Assembly: GCF_006861675.1 (NCBI RefSeq)
Contig: NZ_SGJB01000019.1
Coordinates: 1 to 57,395 of the forward strand
Reading direction: 5' to 3'
DNA: 57,395 nucleotides
Origin: Peptacetobacter hominis
GTDB taxonomy: Bacteria > Bacillota > Clostridia > Peptostreptococcales > Peptostreptococcaceae
Of this stretch, positions 36,307 to 44,484 are shown in pieces. Position numbers and translations under genes: made by a program. Position 1 is the first letter of the stretch. The number at the start of each line of letters is the position of its first letter. The notes below the pieces were generated by a model, which worked only from the letters and a program-made list of their open reading frames with translations, did no database searches and was not told the origin of the DNA.

Positions 36307-36348
36307 ATACATGTATAAAAAGACAAATTGTATAAATTCTGATATAAT
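36301..36348 (+). promoter_or_regulatory. 22-bp perfect palindrome and -10 before the Cwp19-like gene
   Basis: Positions 36301-36322 (two CTTTTTATACA half-sites facing each other) form a perfect 22-bp palindrome covering the place where the -35 of the TATAAT at 36343-36348 should be. A dimeric repressor bound there would block the promoter. The palindrome also overlaps the T tail of the terminator just upstream, so that overlap could explain part of it. Confidence 0.45.
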
Positions 36349-36386
36349 ATATTTCAGTGAAAATTTATAATGAAAGGAAGGAAAAT

Positions 36387-38522
36387 ATGAAAAATAAAAT
36401 AGCTAGATTAATTTCTGTAATGATGGCTATTACATTTGTTATGGTGTCTTCTATATATACAAATGGAGTAGATGCCGCTGAAAATGAAATGAGAGCTGCA
36501 TGGGTATCTACAGTATATAATCTTGATTGGCCAAAAACAAAGAACAATGCATCAAAACAGAAACAGGAACTTACTCAGATGATGGATAAGCTTAAAGGAT
36601 GTGGAATAAACACAATAATACTTCAGGTAAGACCAGAATCGGATGCTCTTTATAAATCATCTATAAATCCATGGTCTAAGTATTTAACAGGTACACAAGG
36701 AAAAGATCCTGGTTATGATCCTCTTTCATATGCTGTATCTGAAGCACATAAGAGAGGGATGGAAATACATGCATGGTTCAACCCTTACAGAGTAACTACA
36801 TCAGGTACTGATTTGAGTGCTCTGGCGTCATCAAATCCGGCTAGAAAAAATCCATCATGGGTTATAAAATACAATAACAAACTTTATTATGATCCAGGTA
36901 ATCCAGCTGTAATAGATTATCTTGTAAAAACTGTAACAGAAGTTGCAAAAAACTATGATGTAGATGGAGTTCATTTTGATGATTATTTCTATCCTTCATC
37001 ATCATTCCCTGACGATGCTACATATAAAAAATATGGAAATGGTATGTCAAAAGCAGACTGGAGAAGAGAAAATGTAAATACGTTACTAAGAGAGGTAAAA
37101 TCTTCTGTAAAAAGTGTAAATCCAGACTGCCAGTTTGGGGTAAGTCCATTTGGTATATGGAGAAATAAATCTGACTCATGTCCAACAGGATCTGATACAA
37201 AGGGAAGTGAATCATATTCATCTATGTATGCAGATTCGAGAACATGGATAAGAAAAGGATATATAGACTATATAGCACCTCAGCTTTATTGGCCTATGGG
37301 ATACAGTGTGGCAGATTATACTAAACTTGTTAAATGGTGGGCCAATGAAGTAAAAGGATATAATGTAAAACTTTATATAGGACAGGGAATATATAAGCAG
37401 GGTCAGTCTGACTATAGTGGACAGAATATAGCTAAGGAAATAAAGAAACAGATAAATGAAAACAGAAAGTATGACACTGTTTCTGGAAGTATATATTTCT
37501 CTGCAAAAGACATACTTAATAAATCACAGATTTATAACGATTTAAAAAGTATGTATGGAGAGTATACAGGAGGATTTGATTCTTCAGATACAACAGAGTC
37601 TTCTGTAAAGGTTACTTCAATGATAGGTGCCAACAGATACGATACAGCTGCCAGAATAAGCAAGGCAGGATGGTCTTCTGGCTCTTCTAAAGTAATAATA
37701 GCCAATGGACTTAATGAAATGGAGGGAATAATATCAAACCCTCTTGCAGCTTCATATAATGCACCTATACTTCTTGTATCAGATAATGCTGTCAGAAGTG
37801 AAACTGAAACGGAATTAAAAAGACTGAATCCTTCTGAAGTAATAATAGTAGGTGGAACATCTTCGGTAAAAAGTAATATAGAATCAAAAATAAAATCTAT
37901 TGTTCCAAAAGCATCAGTAAGAAGAATAAATGCGTCTGGTGAGATAAATTTATCTGTAGCAATTGCCAAAGAGATAGATAAGGTTAGTCCGGTTAATAAA
38001 ATATATATGACTGGTACAGATGGAGAGGCTGACGCACTTTCTGTAGCAGCAAAAGCCGGTGAAGAAAAAGCTCCTATACTTGTAACAGATAAAAATTCAT
38101 TATCATCATCTGTTTCAACATGGATAAAGGATAACAATATATCTGATGCATATTTCCTTGGACAGAATATGGTTATTTCAGATTCTGTAATAAAAAGTGC
38201 AGATAGTATAATATCTGGAAGTGTATCAGGAAATAGAATTGGTGGAGCAAACAGAAATGAGACAAATGCGCTTGTTATAGATAAGTTTTACAAAACTTCA
38301 GATTATAATTCAATAATAGTAACTAAAAACAGACCTCTTGCCGATGCTATAACATCTGGTGTATATGCGTCGAAATTAAAAGTACCTATAGTACTTGCTG
38401 GAAATGAACTTGATGATAAACAGGAATCTGTTTTATCATCTAAGAAATCGCCACTTATATATAGAATCGGTGGTGGAATAACTTCTTCGACATTTAATAA
38501 AATACAAAAATTAATGGAATAA
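36387..38522 (+). CDS. cwp19: Cwp19-like secreted protein: GHL10 (DUF187) domain plus three CWB2 repeats
   Basis: 711 residues from ATG 36387 (GGAAGGAAAAT upstream). Signal peptide (1-31); GHL10-type barrel (about 35-395) with MRAAWVSTVYNLDWP, the acidic DGVHFDDYFYP near 194-203, and IAPQLYWP; then CWB2 repeats starting near 411 (MIGANRYDTAARI), with APILL, APILV and VPIVL motifs. The same domain order is found in C. difficile Cwp19, reported as a peptidoglycan lytic transglycosylase, and in both cases LCP genes are neighbours (from memory). Activity here is inferred from family only. Confidence 0.88.
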   Translation: MKNKIARLISVMMAITFVMVSSIYTNGVDAAENEMRAAWVSTVYNLDWPKTKNNASKQKQELTQMMDKLKGCGINTIILQVRPESDALYKSSINPWSKYLTGTQGKDPGYDPLSYAVSEAHKRGMEIHAWFNPYRVTTSGTDLSALASSNPARKNPSWVIKYNNKLYYDPGNPAVIDYLVKTVTEVAKNYDVDGVHFDDYFYPSSSFPDDATYKKYGNGMSKADWRRENVNTLLREVKSSVKSVNPDCQFGVSPFGIWRNKSDSCPTGSDTKGSESYSSMYADSRTWIRKGYIDYIAPQLYWPMGYSVADYTKLVKWWANEVKGYNVKLYIGQGIYKQGQSDYSGQNIAKEIKKQINENRKYDTVSGSIYFSAKDILNKSQIYNDLKSMYGEYTGGFDSSDTTESSVKVTSMIGANRYDTAARISKAGWSSGSSKVIIANGLNEMEGIISNPLAASYNAPILLVSDNAVRSETETELKRLNPSEVIIVGGTSSVKSNIESKIKSIVPKASVRRINASGEINLSVAIAKEIDKVSPVNKIYMTGTDGEADALSVAAKAGEEKAPILVTDKNSLSSSVSTWIKDNNISDAYFLGQNMVISDSVIKSADSIISGSVSGNRIGGANRNETNALVIDKFYKTSDYNSIIVTKNRPLADAITSGVYASKLKVPIVLAGNELDDKQESVLSSKKSPLIYRIGGGITSSTFNKIQKLME

Positions 38523-38528
38523 AAATAA

Positions 38529-38577
38529 AAACCGGATATTAAAGTGAATTATATTTATTCACTTTAATATCCGGTTT
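38529..38577. terminator. Convergent bidirectional terminator, 21-bp stem
   Basis: Perfect 21-bp inverted repeat (38529-38549/38557-38577) with a 7-base loop, between the Cwp19-like gene and the LCP gene facing it; T-rich on both strands. Confidence 0.9.
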
Positions 38578-38580
38578 ATT

Positions 38581-39909
38581 TTATTCTCCTGTATACTCTA
38601 TATCTTCAAAAATGAAATCCTGTAGTATTTTTACAGATTCATCATCAAATTGTATTACCCATCCTGCATTTCCATATATTCCTTCTATAGAATGTGGAGA
38701 GTCGGTTATAGGGAATTCAAATTGTTTTATATCAAGATTTCCCATTCTGACAACAGATATTCCCAGAGAAACAATCTGAGTAGATTTCATATTTGTTTTT
38801 AAATAAGGTAAAACAGCATTCATAAGTTTTGGATATTCAAACCACGACATGGATTTTATACCTGTAAGCATAGCCTGCATAACATCTCTCTGTCGTCTAT
38901 CTCTTTCAAATGCAGAATCGTTTTTCCTTATTCTTGCAAATGAAAGTGCCTGATATCCGTTTAGAACCTGATATCCGGAATTTTCTACAAGCTGCATTTC
39001 TGTTTTATCACCTTTATACCATTTATATGTTTCCGGTATAAATTTATTAAGTTCGTCTAATTCGGAATCTTTAACCTCGACGCTTACACCACCTACGGCA
39101 TCTATTATATACATAAATGATTCAAAATCTACCAATGCGTAATTATGTATATCTATACCGAAGTTATCCTCTATTGTTTCAGTTAGAAGTTCTACGCCAC
39201 CATAGAAATATGCATGAGTAAGTTTTGTTTTACCATGGCCAGGTATATCTACATATGCATCTCTTGCAAGTGAGGTAAGTTTAAGTGAATTATGAACTGT
39301 ATCTATTGTAAAAATCATCATAGCATCAGTTCTTGAGTCATTTTCTCCTTCACGTGCATCGGAACCAAGAAGTAGTATGTTTGTAACACCTTTTTTATTT
39401 ATATGTGTTATATTATCAAAAACACCACCAACAAGGCTTGGATCATATGCTTCAGACATTTTTTTCATAAAAGAAACGGCGCTGAAAACCGGATAAATTA
39501 GTGCTAAAATAAGCACAAGAGCGATTATTCTTTTTATTTTTTTTCTTCTTTTCTGCCTCTGTTTTGCTCTTTTAGATGCTCTGGATCCTTCTTTTATCTT
39601 ATATCCATCTGAATAATTATTTCCAGGTGAAGTATTTATATTTCTTCTACGTATTGAGTCTGAAGATTTACCGCGATTAGAAAATGATCGTTTATTTTCA
39701 TCTGGAGATGAAGTACTTTTTATACTGGAGCTTCTTTTTACATTTTTATTTATTGAAGAGCGTCTATTATCTTTAATTGACGAAGAGTATCTTCTTGTAG
39801 AATCAAAGGAAGATGACTTTGATCGAGAATTATTTGATGACGAAGCTCTTTTAACTCCTGTATTAACTTTTCTTATCTTTCCAGATGGATTATCTCTTTC
39901 TCCTGCCAA
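38581..39909 (-). CDS. LytR-CpsA-Psr (LCP) wall-polymer ligase with a long basic N-terminal tail
   Basis: 442 residues. A cytoplasmic Ser/Arg/Lys-rich tail (1-124) precedes one membrane helix (about 125-146) and an extracellular LCP domain. LCP marks: LLLGSDAREGENDSRTDAMM, RDAYVDIPGHGKTKLTHAY, and LSFARIRKNDSAFERDRRQR, with the conserved Asp and Arg that bind the pyrophosphate of lipid-linked polymer. LCP enzymes attach wall polymers to peptidoglycan, so this one should finish the product of the operons above. TTG start with GAGGGG upstream; its own promoter is at 39982-40010. C. difficile also has two LCP genes in this setting. Confidence 0.93.
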   Translation of the reverse strand: MAGERDNPSGKIRKVNTGVKRASSSNNSRSKSSSFDSTRRYSSSIKDNRRSSINKNVKRSSSIKSTSSPDENKRSFSNRGKSSDSIRRRNINTSPGNNYSDGYKIKEGSRASKRAKQRQKRRKKIKRIIALVLILALIYPVFSAVSFMKKMSEAYDPSLVGGVFDNITHINKKGVTNILLLGSDAREGENDSRTDAMMIFTIDTVHNSLKLTSLARDAYVDIPGHGKTKLTHAYFYGGVELLTETIEDNFGIDIHNYALVDFESFMYIIDAVGGVSVEVKDSELDELNKFIPETYKWYKGDKTEMQLVENSGYQVLNGYQALSFARIRKNDSAFERDRRQRDVMQAMLTGIKSMSWFEYPKLMNAVLPYLKTNMKSTQIVSLGISVVRMGNLDIKQFEFPITDSPHSIEGIYGNAGWVIQFDDESVKILQDFIFEDIEYTGE

Positions 39910-39981
39910 AGTGAAACCCCTCTTTCCTTTAGAATTTAAATGTTTGTATATAAATAAATTTATTTCAAGTTTGCTTTTTTT

Positions 39982-40010
39982 ATTATATAAAAGTAAATTA
40001 ATTAAATCAA
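39982..40010 (-). promoter_or_regulatory. Minus-strand promoter of the first LCP gene
   Basis: On the minus strand TTGATT (40010-40005), a 17-base spacer and TATAAT (39987-39982), giving a leader of about 65 bases. Confidence 0.65.
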
Positions 40011-40033
40011 GTTTTTAATACCCTATATATAAT

Positions 40034-40059
40034 AAAAACCGGGGGTTAACCCGGTTTTT
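40034..40059 (-). terminator. Terminator of the second LCP gene
   Basis: AAAAACCGGG-GGTTAA-CCCGGTTTTT, directly after the stop codon on the minus strand; it separates the two LCP genes into two transcripts. Confidence 0.88.
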
Positions 40060-40063
40060 ATAT

Positions 40064-41293
40064 CTATTCAGTAGTTTCTGTTCCGGAAGAATCAGAACCG
40101 GTATCAGAAGAAGAATCAGATGAACTGTCATCTGAACTATCGTTAGAAGAAGAATCAGAACCGGTATCAGAAGAAGAACCAGATGAACTGTCATCTGAGC
40201 TGTCGTTGTATGAACCAGAAGATGTATCTGTATTGTATTCTGTTTCTGATTCATAATCAGAACTTTCAGTATCTGATGATGAACCACTATACTCATCATA
40301 CTTTGTTCTTCCATACTGTTTTTCAGCATTGTCTATCAACTCTTCTGTAGGCATAATATCCTTAAAAATAAAGTCGTGAAGTATATCTACTTCATATTCT
40401 TCAAATGGAATGACATAACCTACCTTTTCAAGTCTCACTTCATACTCAGGGTGTAGAGGGAACTGCATAGACTTGATGTCAAAATTTCCTATAGCGAGAA
40501 CATCTTTTGCAAGTCCAATGATAGTTCCTGGAGACATGTTTGTAGTTACATAAGGAAGAATAGAGTTTAAAAGGTCATTATATTTTGATATAGGAAGACC
40601 TTTAAGTTTTGAAATCATAGCCTCTATTACCTGTCTCTGTCTACTATCTCTTTCCATAGTCCCGTCATTTTTTCTTATCCTAGAGAATGAAAGCGCCTGA
40701 TAAGCATTTAAATTCTGTCGACCTGCTTTTTTTACATACTGTATTTCACCCTTATTAGGATTGTCATACCAACTATATGTTTCATCTATAAATTTATTTA
40801 ATTCATTTAGTTCACTTTCCTGTACATCTACAACAACACCGTCTAATACTTCTATTATATCCATGAATGAATAGAAATCGACCTGAGCATAGTTTTGAAT
40901 ATCAAGCTTGAAATTCTGTTCTATTGTTTCTATAAGAAGATCAGCTTTCCCATATGCATATGCATGTGTAAGTTTCTGCTTTCCATGTCCCGGAATATCT
41001 ACATATGTATCACGTCCAAGAGATGTAAGTTTAAGACTTTTATTTTTATTGTCTACAGTAAGAATCATCATAGCATCAGATCTTTGTGATGTTTCTCCTG
41101 GCCTTCCATCTGTACCAAGAAGTAATATATTAGTTATACCATTATCATTTTTATAATTCAAAGAATTAAGAGCTGATAATGATGAAGAATCCTGCATAGT
41201 TTTCAGCTTGAAATATATATATCCAAATACTGCAGTCGGGAAGATAAGAACCAATGCAAGTAAAAGGATTACAAGCTTTCTAAGATTTGACAA
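40064..41293 (-). CDS. LCP-family wall-polymer ligase with an acidic Ser/Asp C-terminal tail
   Basis: 409 residues. An N-terminal membrane helix (about 6-28) is followed by an LCP domain: LLLGTDGRPGETSQRSDAMM, RDTYVDIPGHGKQKLTHAY, LSFSRIRKNDGTMERDSRQR. The last 75 or so residues are a low-complexity Ser/Asp/Gly tail that includes a 21-residue tandem repeat. The two LCP proteins differ mainly in their ends: one has a basic cytoplasmic tail and this one an acidic outside tail. TTG start after AAGGGGA. The pair may divide wall polymers or sites between them. Confidence 0.92.
   Translation of the reverse strand: MSNLRKLVILLLALVLIFPTAVFGYIYFKLKTMQDSSSLSALNSLNYKNDNGITNILLLGTDGRPGETSQRSDAMMILTVDNKNKSLKLTSLGRDTYVDIPGHGKQKLTHAYAYGKADLLIETIEQNFKLDIQNYAQVDFYSFMDIIEVLDGVVVDVQESELNELNKFIDETYSWYDNPNKGEIQYVKKAGRQNLNAYQALSFSRIRKNDGTMERDSRQRQVIEAMISKLKGLPISKYNDLLNSILPYVTTNMSPGTIIGLAKDVLAIGNFDIKSMQFPLHPEYEVRLEKVGYVIPFEEYEVDILHDFIFKDIMPTEELIDNAEKQYGRTKYDEYSGSSSDTESSDYESETEYNTDTSSGSYNDSSDDSSSGSSSDTGSDSSSNDSSDDSSSDSSSDTGSDSSGTETTE
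40086..40206 (-). repeat. 63-bp tandem repeat (about two copies) inside the LCP tail
   Basis: Copies start at 40086 and 40149 and differ at few positions over about 59 bases. They encode Ser/Asp/Gly-rich 21-residue units. Slippage there would change tail length in frame. Confidence 0.75.
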
Positions 41294-41622
41294 AAAAATC
41301 CCCTTCTTTCCTATAAAGATATCAATCAGATTATATGTCGGATTGAATCGTTTTTAATAAAGAAACTCTGATAAAGTTCCATTTTATAATTATATTAGAT
41401 GAGGCTTAAATATTCAATAGATTTGAGAATATTATTAATGCAAATTTATGTATCGTTTTTATAGCAATATTCACAGGTATGAGAATTTTATATGAACAAT
41501 TTAAATAATGCAAAAAGTGTATTAATATAGTTATATATATGTAATAAAAAACTAAAATTCTTGAAATATGGTATATACAGGAGTATATTAATTAATGACA
41601 GAAAAGTTATCAGGAGGAGTAT
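41294..41622. other. Divergent intergenic region (LCP gene / HAD gene)
   Basis: 329 bases with no gene. An imperfect inverted repeat TCAATCAGA...TCGGATTGA (about 41323-41347) lies upstream of the LCP gene and could be an operator. For the plus-strand HAD gene, TTGAAA (41561-41566), a 17-base spacer and TATATT (41584-41589) form a promoter 34 bases before the start. No clear promoter for the LCP gene was found. Confidence 0.45.
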
Positions 41623-42408
41623 ATGATAAAATTAATAGTTACAGATCTTGACGGAACAATTTTAGATGGAGAAGGAAAACTTAGCGAAGAATTCGAGCTG
41701 GTTTTTGATGAGTTGGAAAAAAGGGATATAATGTTTATGGCTGCAAGTGGAAGACAATATCCAAATCTTAAGGAGCTGTTTAGAGCTCCTGGTGAAAAAA
41801 TGGATTTTATAGCTGAAAATGGAACATTTGCTATACACAAAGGAAAAGAGCTTTTTACAAAGCCGATAGATATGGATAGTGTATGTGAGATAATAGATTA
41901 TACAAGACCAATAGAAAGAAAAGAAATTGTACTTAACACAAAATACTGCGCATACATAGAAAATCCAGAATTTGTACCTATTATGCAAATATATAATACT
42001 TCTATAAAAGTGGTCGATGATTTAAAAAAAGTTAAAGAAGATGTACTGAAAGTATCTATATATGATTATGGTATTATCGGGGAACACTGCAGCGATTATT
42101 TTGAAAAATTTGCTGATAGAATGCAGGTATGTACATCAGGGGACCATTGGATGGATCTTGCAAGAAAAGGTACTAATAAAGGTGATGCACTTGAAGAGGT
42201 TAAAAGACTTTATAATTTAAAAGACGATGAGGTTATGATATTTGGTGACCAGATGAATGACCTTGAAATGATGAAATGCGGTTACTATAATTATGCAATG
42301 GAAAATGCAATAGATGAAGTAAAAGAGGCTGCAAGATTTACGGCGGGAAAAAATACCGAAAATGGTGTTCTTGAGAAGATAAAAGAAGTTATAGGTATAG
42401 AAGTGTAA
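41623..42408 (+). CDS. HAD-superfamily Cof-like phosphatase
   Basis: 261 residues, class IIB HAD hydrolase: nucleophile motif VTDLDGTILDG near the start, AASGRQYP as motif II, KGDALEEV with the conserved Lys, and FGDQMNDLEMM as motif IV. Cof-like enzymes remove phosphate from sugar phosphates or cofactors; the substrate cannot be told. It has its own promoter and a strong terminator, so it is a single-gene unit. Confidence 0.9.
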   Translation: MIKLIVTDLDGTILDGEGKLSEEFELVFDELEKRDIMFMAASGRQYPNLKELFRAPGEKMDFIAENGTFAIHKGKELFTKPIDMDSVCEIIDYTRPIERKEIVLNTKYCAYIENPEFVPIMQIYNTSIKVVDDLKKVKEDVLKVSIYDYGIIGEHCSDYFEKFADRMQVCTSGDHWMDLARKGTNKGDALEEVKRLYNLKDDEVMIFGDQMNDLEMMKCGYYNYAMENAIDEVKEAARFTAGKNTENGVLEKIKEVIGIEV

Positions 42409-42420
42409 TAAAATCGCAAA

Positions 42421-42469
42421 ATTAATAAAAAATCAGTATGATTATTTATCATACTGATTTTTTATTAAT
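42421..42469. terminator. Terminator with 22-bp perfect stem
   Basis: Arms 42421-42442 and 42448-42469 are perfectly complementary, with a 5-base loop and A/T runs at the base; it may act on both strands. Confidence 0.85.
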
Positions 42470-42874
42470 TTAAAAGTAAAAAATACATCAAATTATGTTA
42501 AAAATATAACTTTATTTAATTGTCTGACAATATCAAAATGGCAGAATATATTCAAAAAAGCAAGTATACAATCATCAAATAGATACAATGAATAAAAATA
42601 TTTACTCGAGAATTGTCAGAAAAATTCAAAATATATACACTTAAATGCGAAATATAAAAATAAAATTCAAAATAATATTTAATAAAATAAGAAAAAATAT
42701 CTAAAAAATATAATTATCAAAAATGTTGGTAAAAAGAGAAAAATATTAGAAAAACTTCAAAAAAAGTATTTACTTTTTGATTAAATTTTGTTAAAGTATA
42801 ATCAAAGAAAGAGATAAATAAATAACAAACAAAAGAACAAAATATCGAGTTTATATAAATGGAGGGTGAATAAA
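42470..42874 (+). other. AT-rich gene-free stretch with a promoter
   Basis: About 400 bases of very AT-rich DNA without an ORF. A TATAAT at 42797-42802 lies about 70 bases before the next gene; the -35 is poor (TTGATT at 42778 is only 13 bases upstream). No other element is recognised. Confidence 0.35.
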
Positions 42875-43174
42875 ATGAAAGGTATGAAAAAAGTAATAGC
42901 AGGAGTTTTAGTAGCAGGTATGATAGGAGCAGTTGGTATGCAGACTGTAAATGCGATGGAAAATACAGATGTAGTTATGAATCCGATAATAACTTCAAGA
43001 AATGTATCAGACATAGATAGAAAATCAGAAATAAAACTTGTAGCAGGTGTAAATGAAATGACACCAATAATAACATCAAGAACAGTTATAAAAGATCAGG
43101 TTAAAACAGATATAACATTAACAGCATCAGTTGATATAATGAATCCAATAATAACTTCAGCAACAGTAAAGTAA
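42875..43174 (+). CDS. Small secreted protein with 27-residue PIITS repeats
   Basis: 99 residues from ATG 42875 (GGAGGG 8 bases upstream). A signal peptide (about 1-26, GVLVAGMIGAVGMQTVNA) is followed by 2.4 tandem repeats of 27 residues, each beginning M-[N/T]-P-I-I-T-S (MNPIITSRNV, MTPIITSRTV, MNPIITSATV). The mature part is only about 70 residues, with alternating polar and hydrophobic residues suggesting beta strands. I recognise no family. It lies in a region of wall enzymes and is transcribed alone. Confidence 0.75.
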   Translation: MKGMKKVIAGVLVAGMIGAVGMQTVNAMENTDVVMNPIITSRNVSDIDRKSEIKLVAGVNEMTPIITSRTVIKDQVKTDITLTASVDIMNPIITSATVK

Positions 43175-43222
43175 TACAGAATATAGTTTTATCAAATTGA
43201 TAATGCCCCATAAATTTATCTT

Positions 43223-43254
43223 AAAAAGAGAGCTTGTATAGGCTTTCTTTTTTT
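43223..43254 (+). terminator. Weak terminator after the PIITS protein gene
   Basis: Imperfect stem AAAAGAGAGC/GGCTTTCTTT followed by a T run. Confidence 0.5.
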
Positions 43255-43402
43255 GTGTATAAATTTGGATATATTAATGTATGGAAATTTAAATTTATGC
43301 AATATAGTAAATAAAATGGAATTTATTATGTAAACCGATTGGATTGAAAAAAAGATATGCAAATGATAGAATTATATAGAATATATAAAAAGGTGAAGTG
43401 AA

Positions 43403-44464
43403 ATGGATAAGAAAAATTCAAGAAAAAATAATTTCAAAAGAGAAAACGGCAATGTTATAGATTTTAATAGAGAAAAAATAAAAAGAAAAAACGCAGGAAG
43501 TGGTAAAAGTAGAAAAAGCAACTTTTCTTCGGAAGACAAAAGAACTGATAAAAATAGTTCTCCAAAGAAAAAAGCATCAAAAGAAAAAAATAATAGAATG
43601 AAATCTAATACTAAACAAAAGAACGGCAATAAAAGGAAACCCACTACATCAGGAAAAGTGAAACATATTAATATTAGAAAAAAGAAAAAGATGATACTTG
43701 CATTGATACTTGTGATATTGCTTGGTATATCGGCATATTCTCTAAAAAATAAATTCAGCAGCAATGAAAATACACAAATACAATTGTCAGCAAACTCAAA
43801 TGAAAAAGAGAAAATATCCGATAATGTTATCAAGCCATCTGAAAAGGATGAAGATTCATCACAATCCGGTATTTATGATGTAGAAGATGAATCTCAAAAG
43901 GCAAATAAAAGATATACTATAGTAATTGACCCGGGTCATGGTGGTGAAGATACCGGATCAAGTGACTCAAGTGGAAAAATATATGAGGAGAATATATCTC
44001 TTCGGATAGGGAAAAAGATAGCTATAGATCTGAGCAGAGAAGATGATGTGAATGTAATAGTTACAAGAACTGATGACAAGGGATTATCAATAGAGGAAAG
44101 AACGGAGTTTGCTCAGAAAAACAGTGCAGATATGATAGTTTCTATACATACGAATACACAGGGGTCAAAAAATGATGCGGAAGGCCTTGAAACATGGTAT
44201 AACAATGATGGAAATGGAAAGGCTAAAAATCTTGCGCAATATATACAGAAAACAGCATCTGCATATGTGGATATACAGAACAGAGGAACTCTTGAAAGTA
44301 AATATGAAATACTTGGAAAAACAGGGATACCCACTGTTATAGTACAGTGCGGATTTATAAGTAATGAAAAAGATGCTGAAAATATGAATAATGCAGAGTA
44401 CCAGGACAAATTTGCAGAAGGTATTTCTCAGGGAATACTTGCCTATATAGATAGTTTTAAATAA
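43403..44464 (+). CDS. Membrane-anchored Amidase_3 protein with Gln in place of the catalytic Glu
   Basis: 353 residues. A Lys/Asn-rich cytoplasmic tail (1-95), one membrane helix (about 97-115), a linker, then an Amidase_3 domain (about 170-353). Zinc ligands are present: H179 in DPGHGG, E195 in YEENISL, H249 in SIHTN. The motif that normally reads LVE-x-GF has Gln315 (IVQCGFISN, codon CAG). In the family that Glu is the catalytic base, and the protein at 5227 keeps it (LVECAF). This copy is therefore probably inactive or altered, perhaps a peptidoglycan-binding regulator. The ORF is intact and in operon with the methyltransferase 20 bases downstream. Confidence 0.88.
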   Translation: MDKKNSRKNNFKRENGNVIDFNREKIKRKNAGSGKSRKSNFSSEDKRTDKNSSPKKKASKEKNNRMKSNTKQKNGNKRKPTTSGKVKHINIRKKKKMILALILVILLGISAYSLKNKFSSNENTQIQLSANSNEKEKISDNVIKPSEKDEDSSQSGIYDVEDESQKANKRYTIVIDPGHGGEDTGSSDSSGKIYEENISLRIGKKIAIDLSREDDVNVIVTRTDDKGLSIEERTEFAQKNSADMIVSIHTNTQGSKNDAEGLETWYNNDGNGKAKNLAQYIQKTASAYVDIQNRGTLESKYEILGKTGIPTVIVQCGFISNEKDAENMNNAEYQDKFAEGISQGILAYIDSFK

Positions 44465-44484
44465 ATGTAATAGGAGTGAGTAAA

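Noticed and set aside
37532..38137. Minus-strand frame of 201 residues
   Set aside because: Antisense to the CWB2 repeats of the Cwp19-like gene; no ribosome site, no family motif.
40086..40206. CRISPR-like repeat
   Set aside because: Two in-frame tandem copies without spacers, inside a coding Ser/Asp tail. No CRISPR array was found anywhere in the window.
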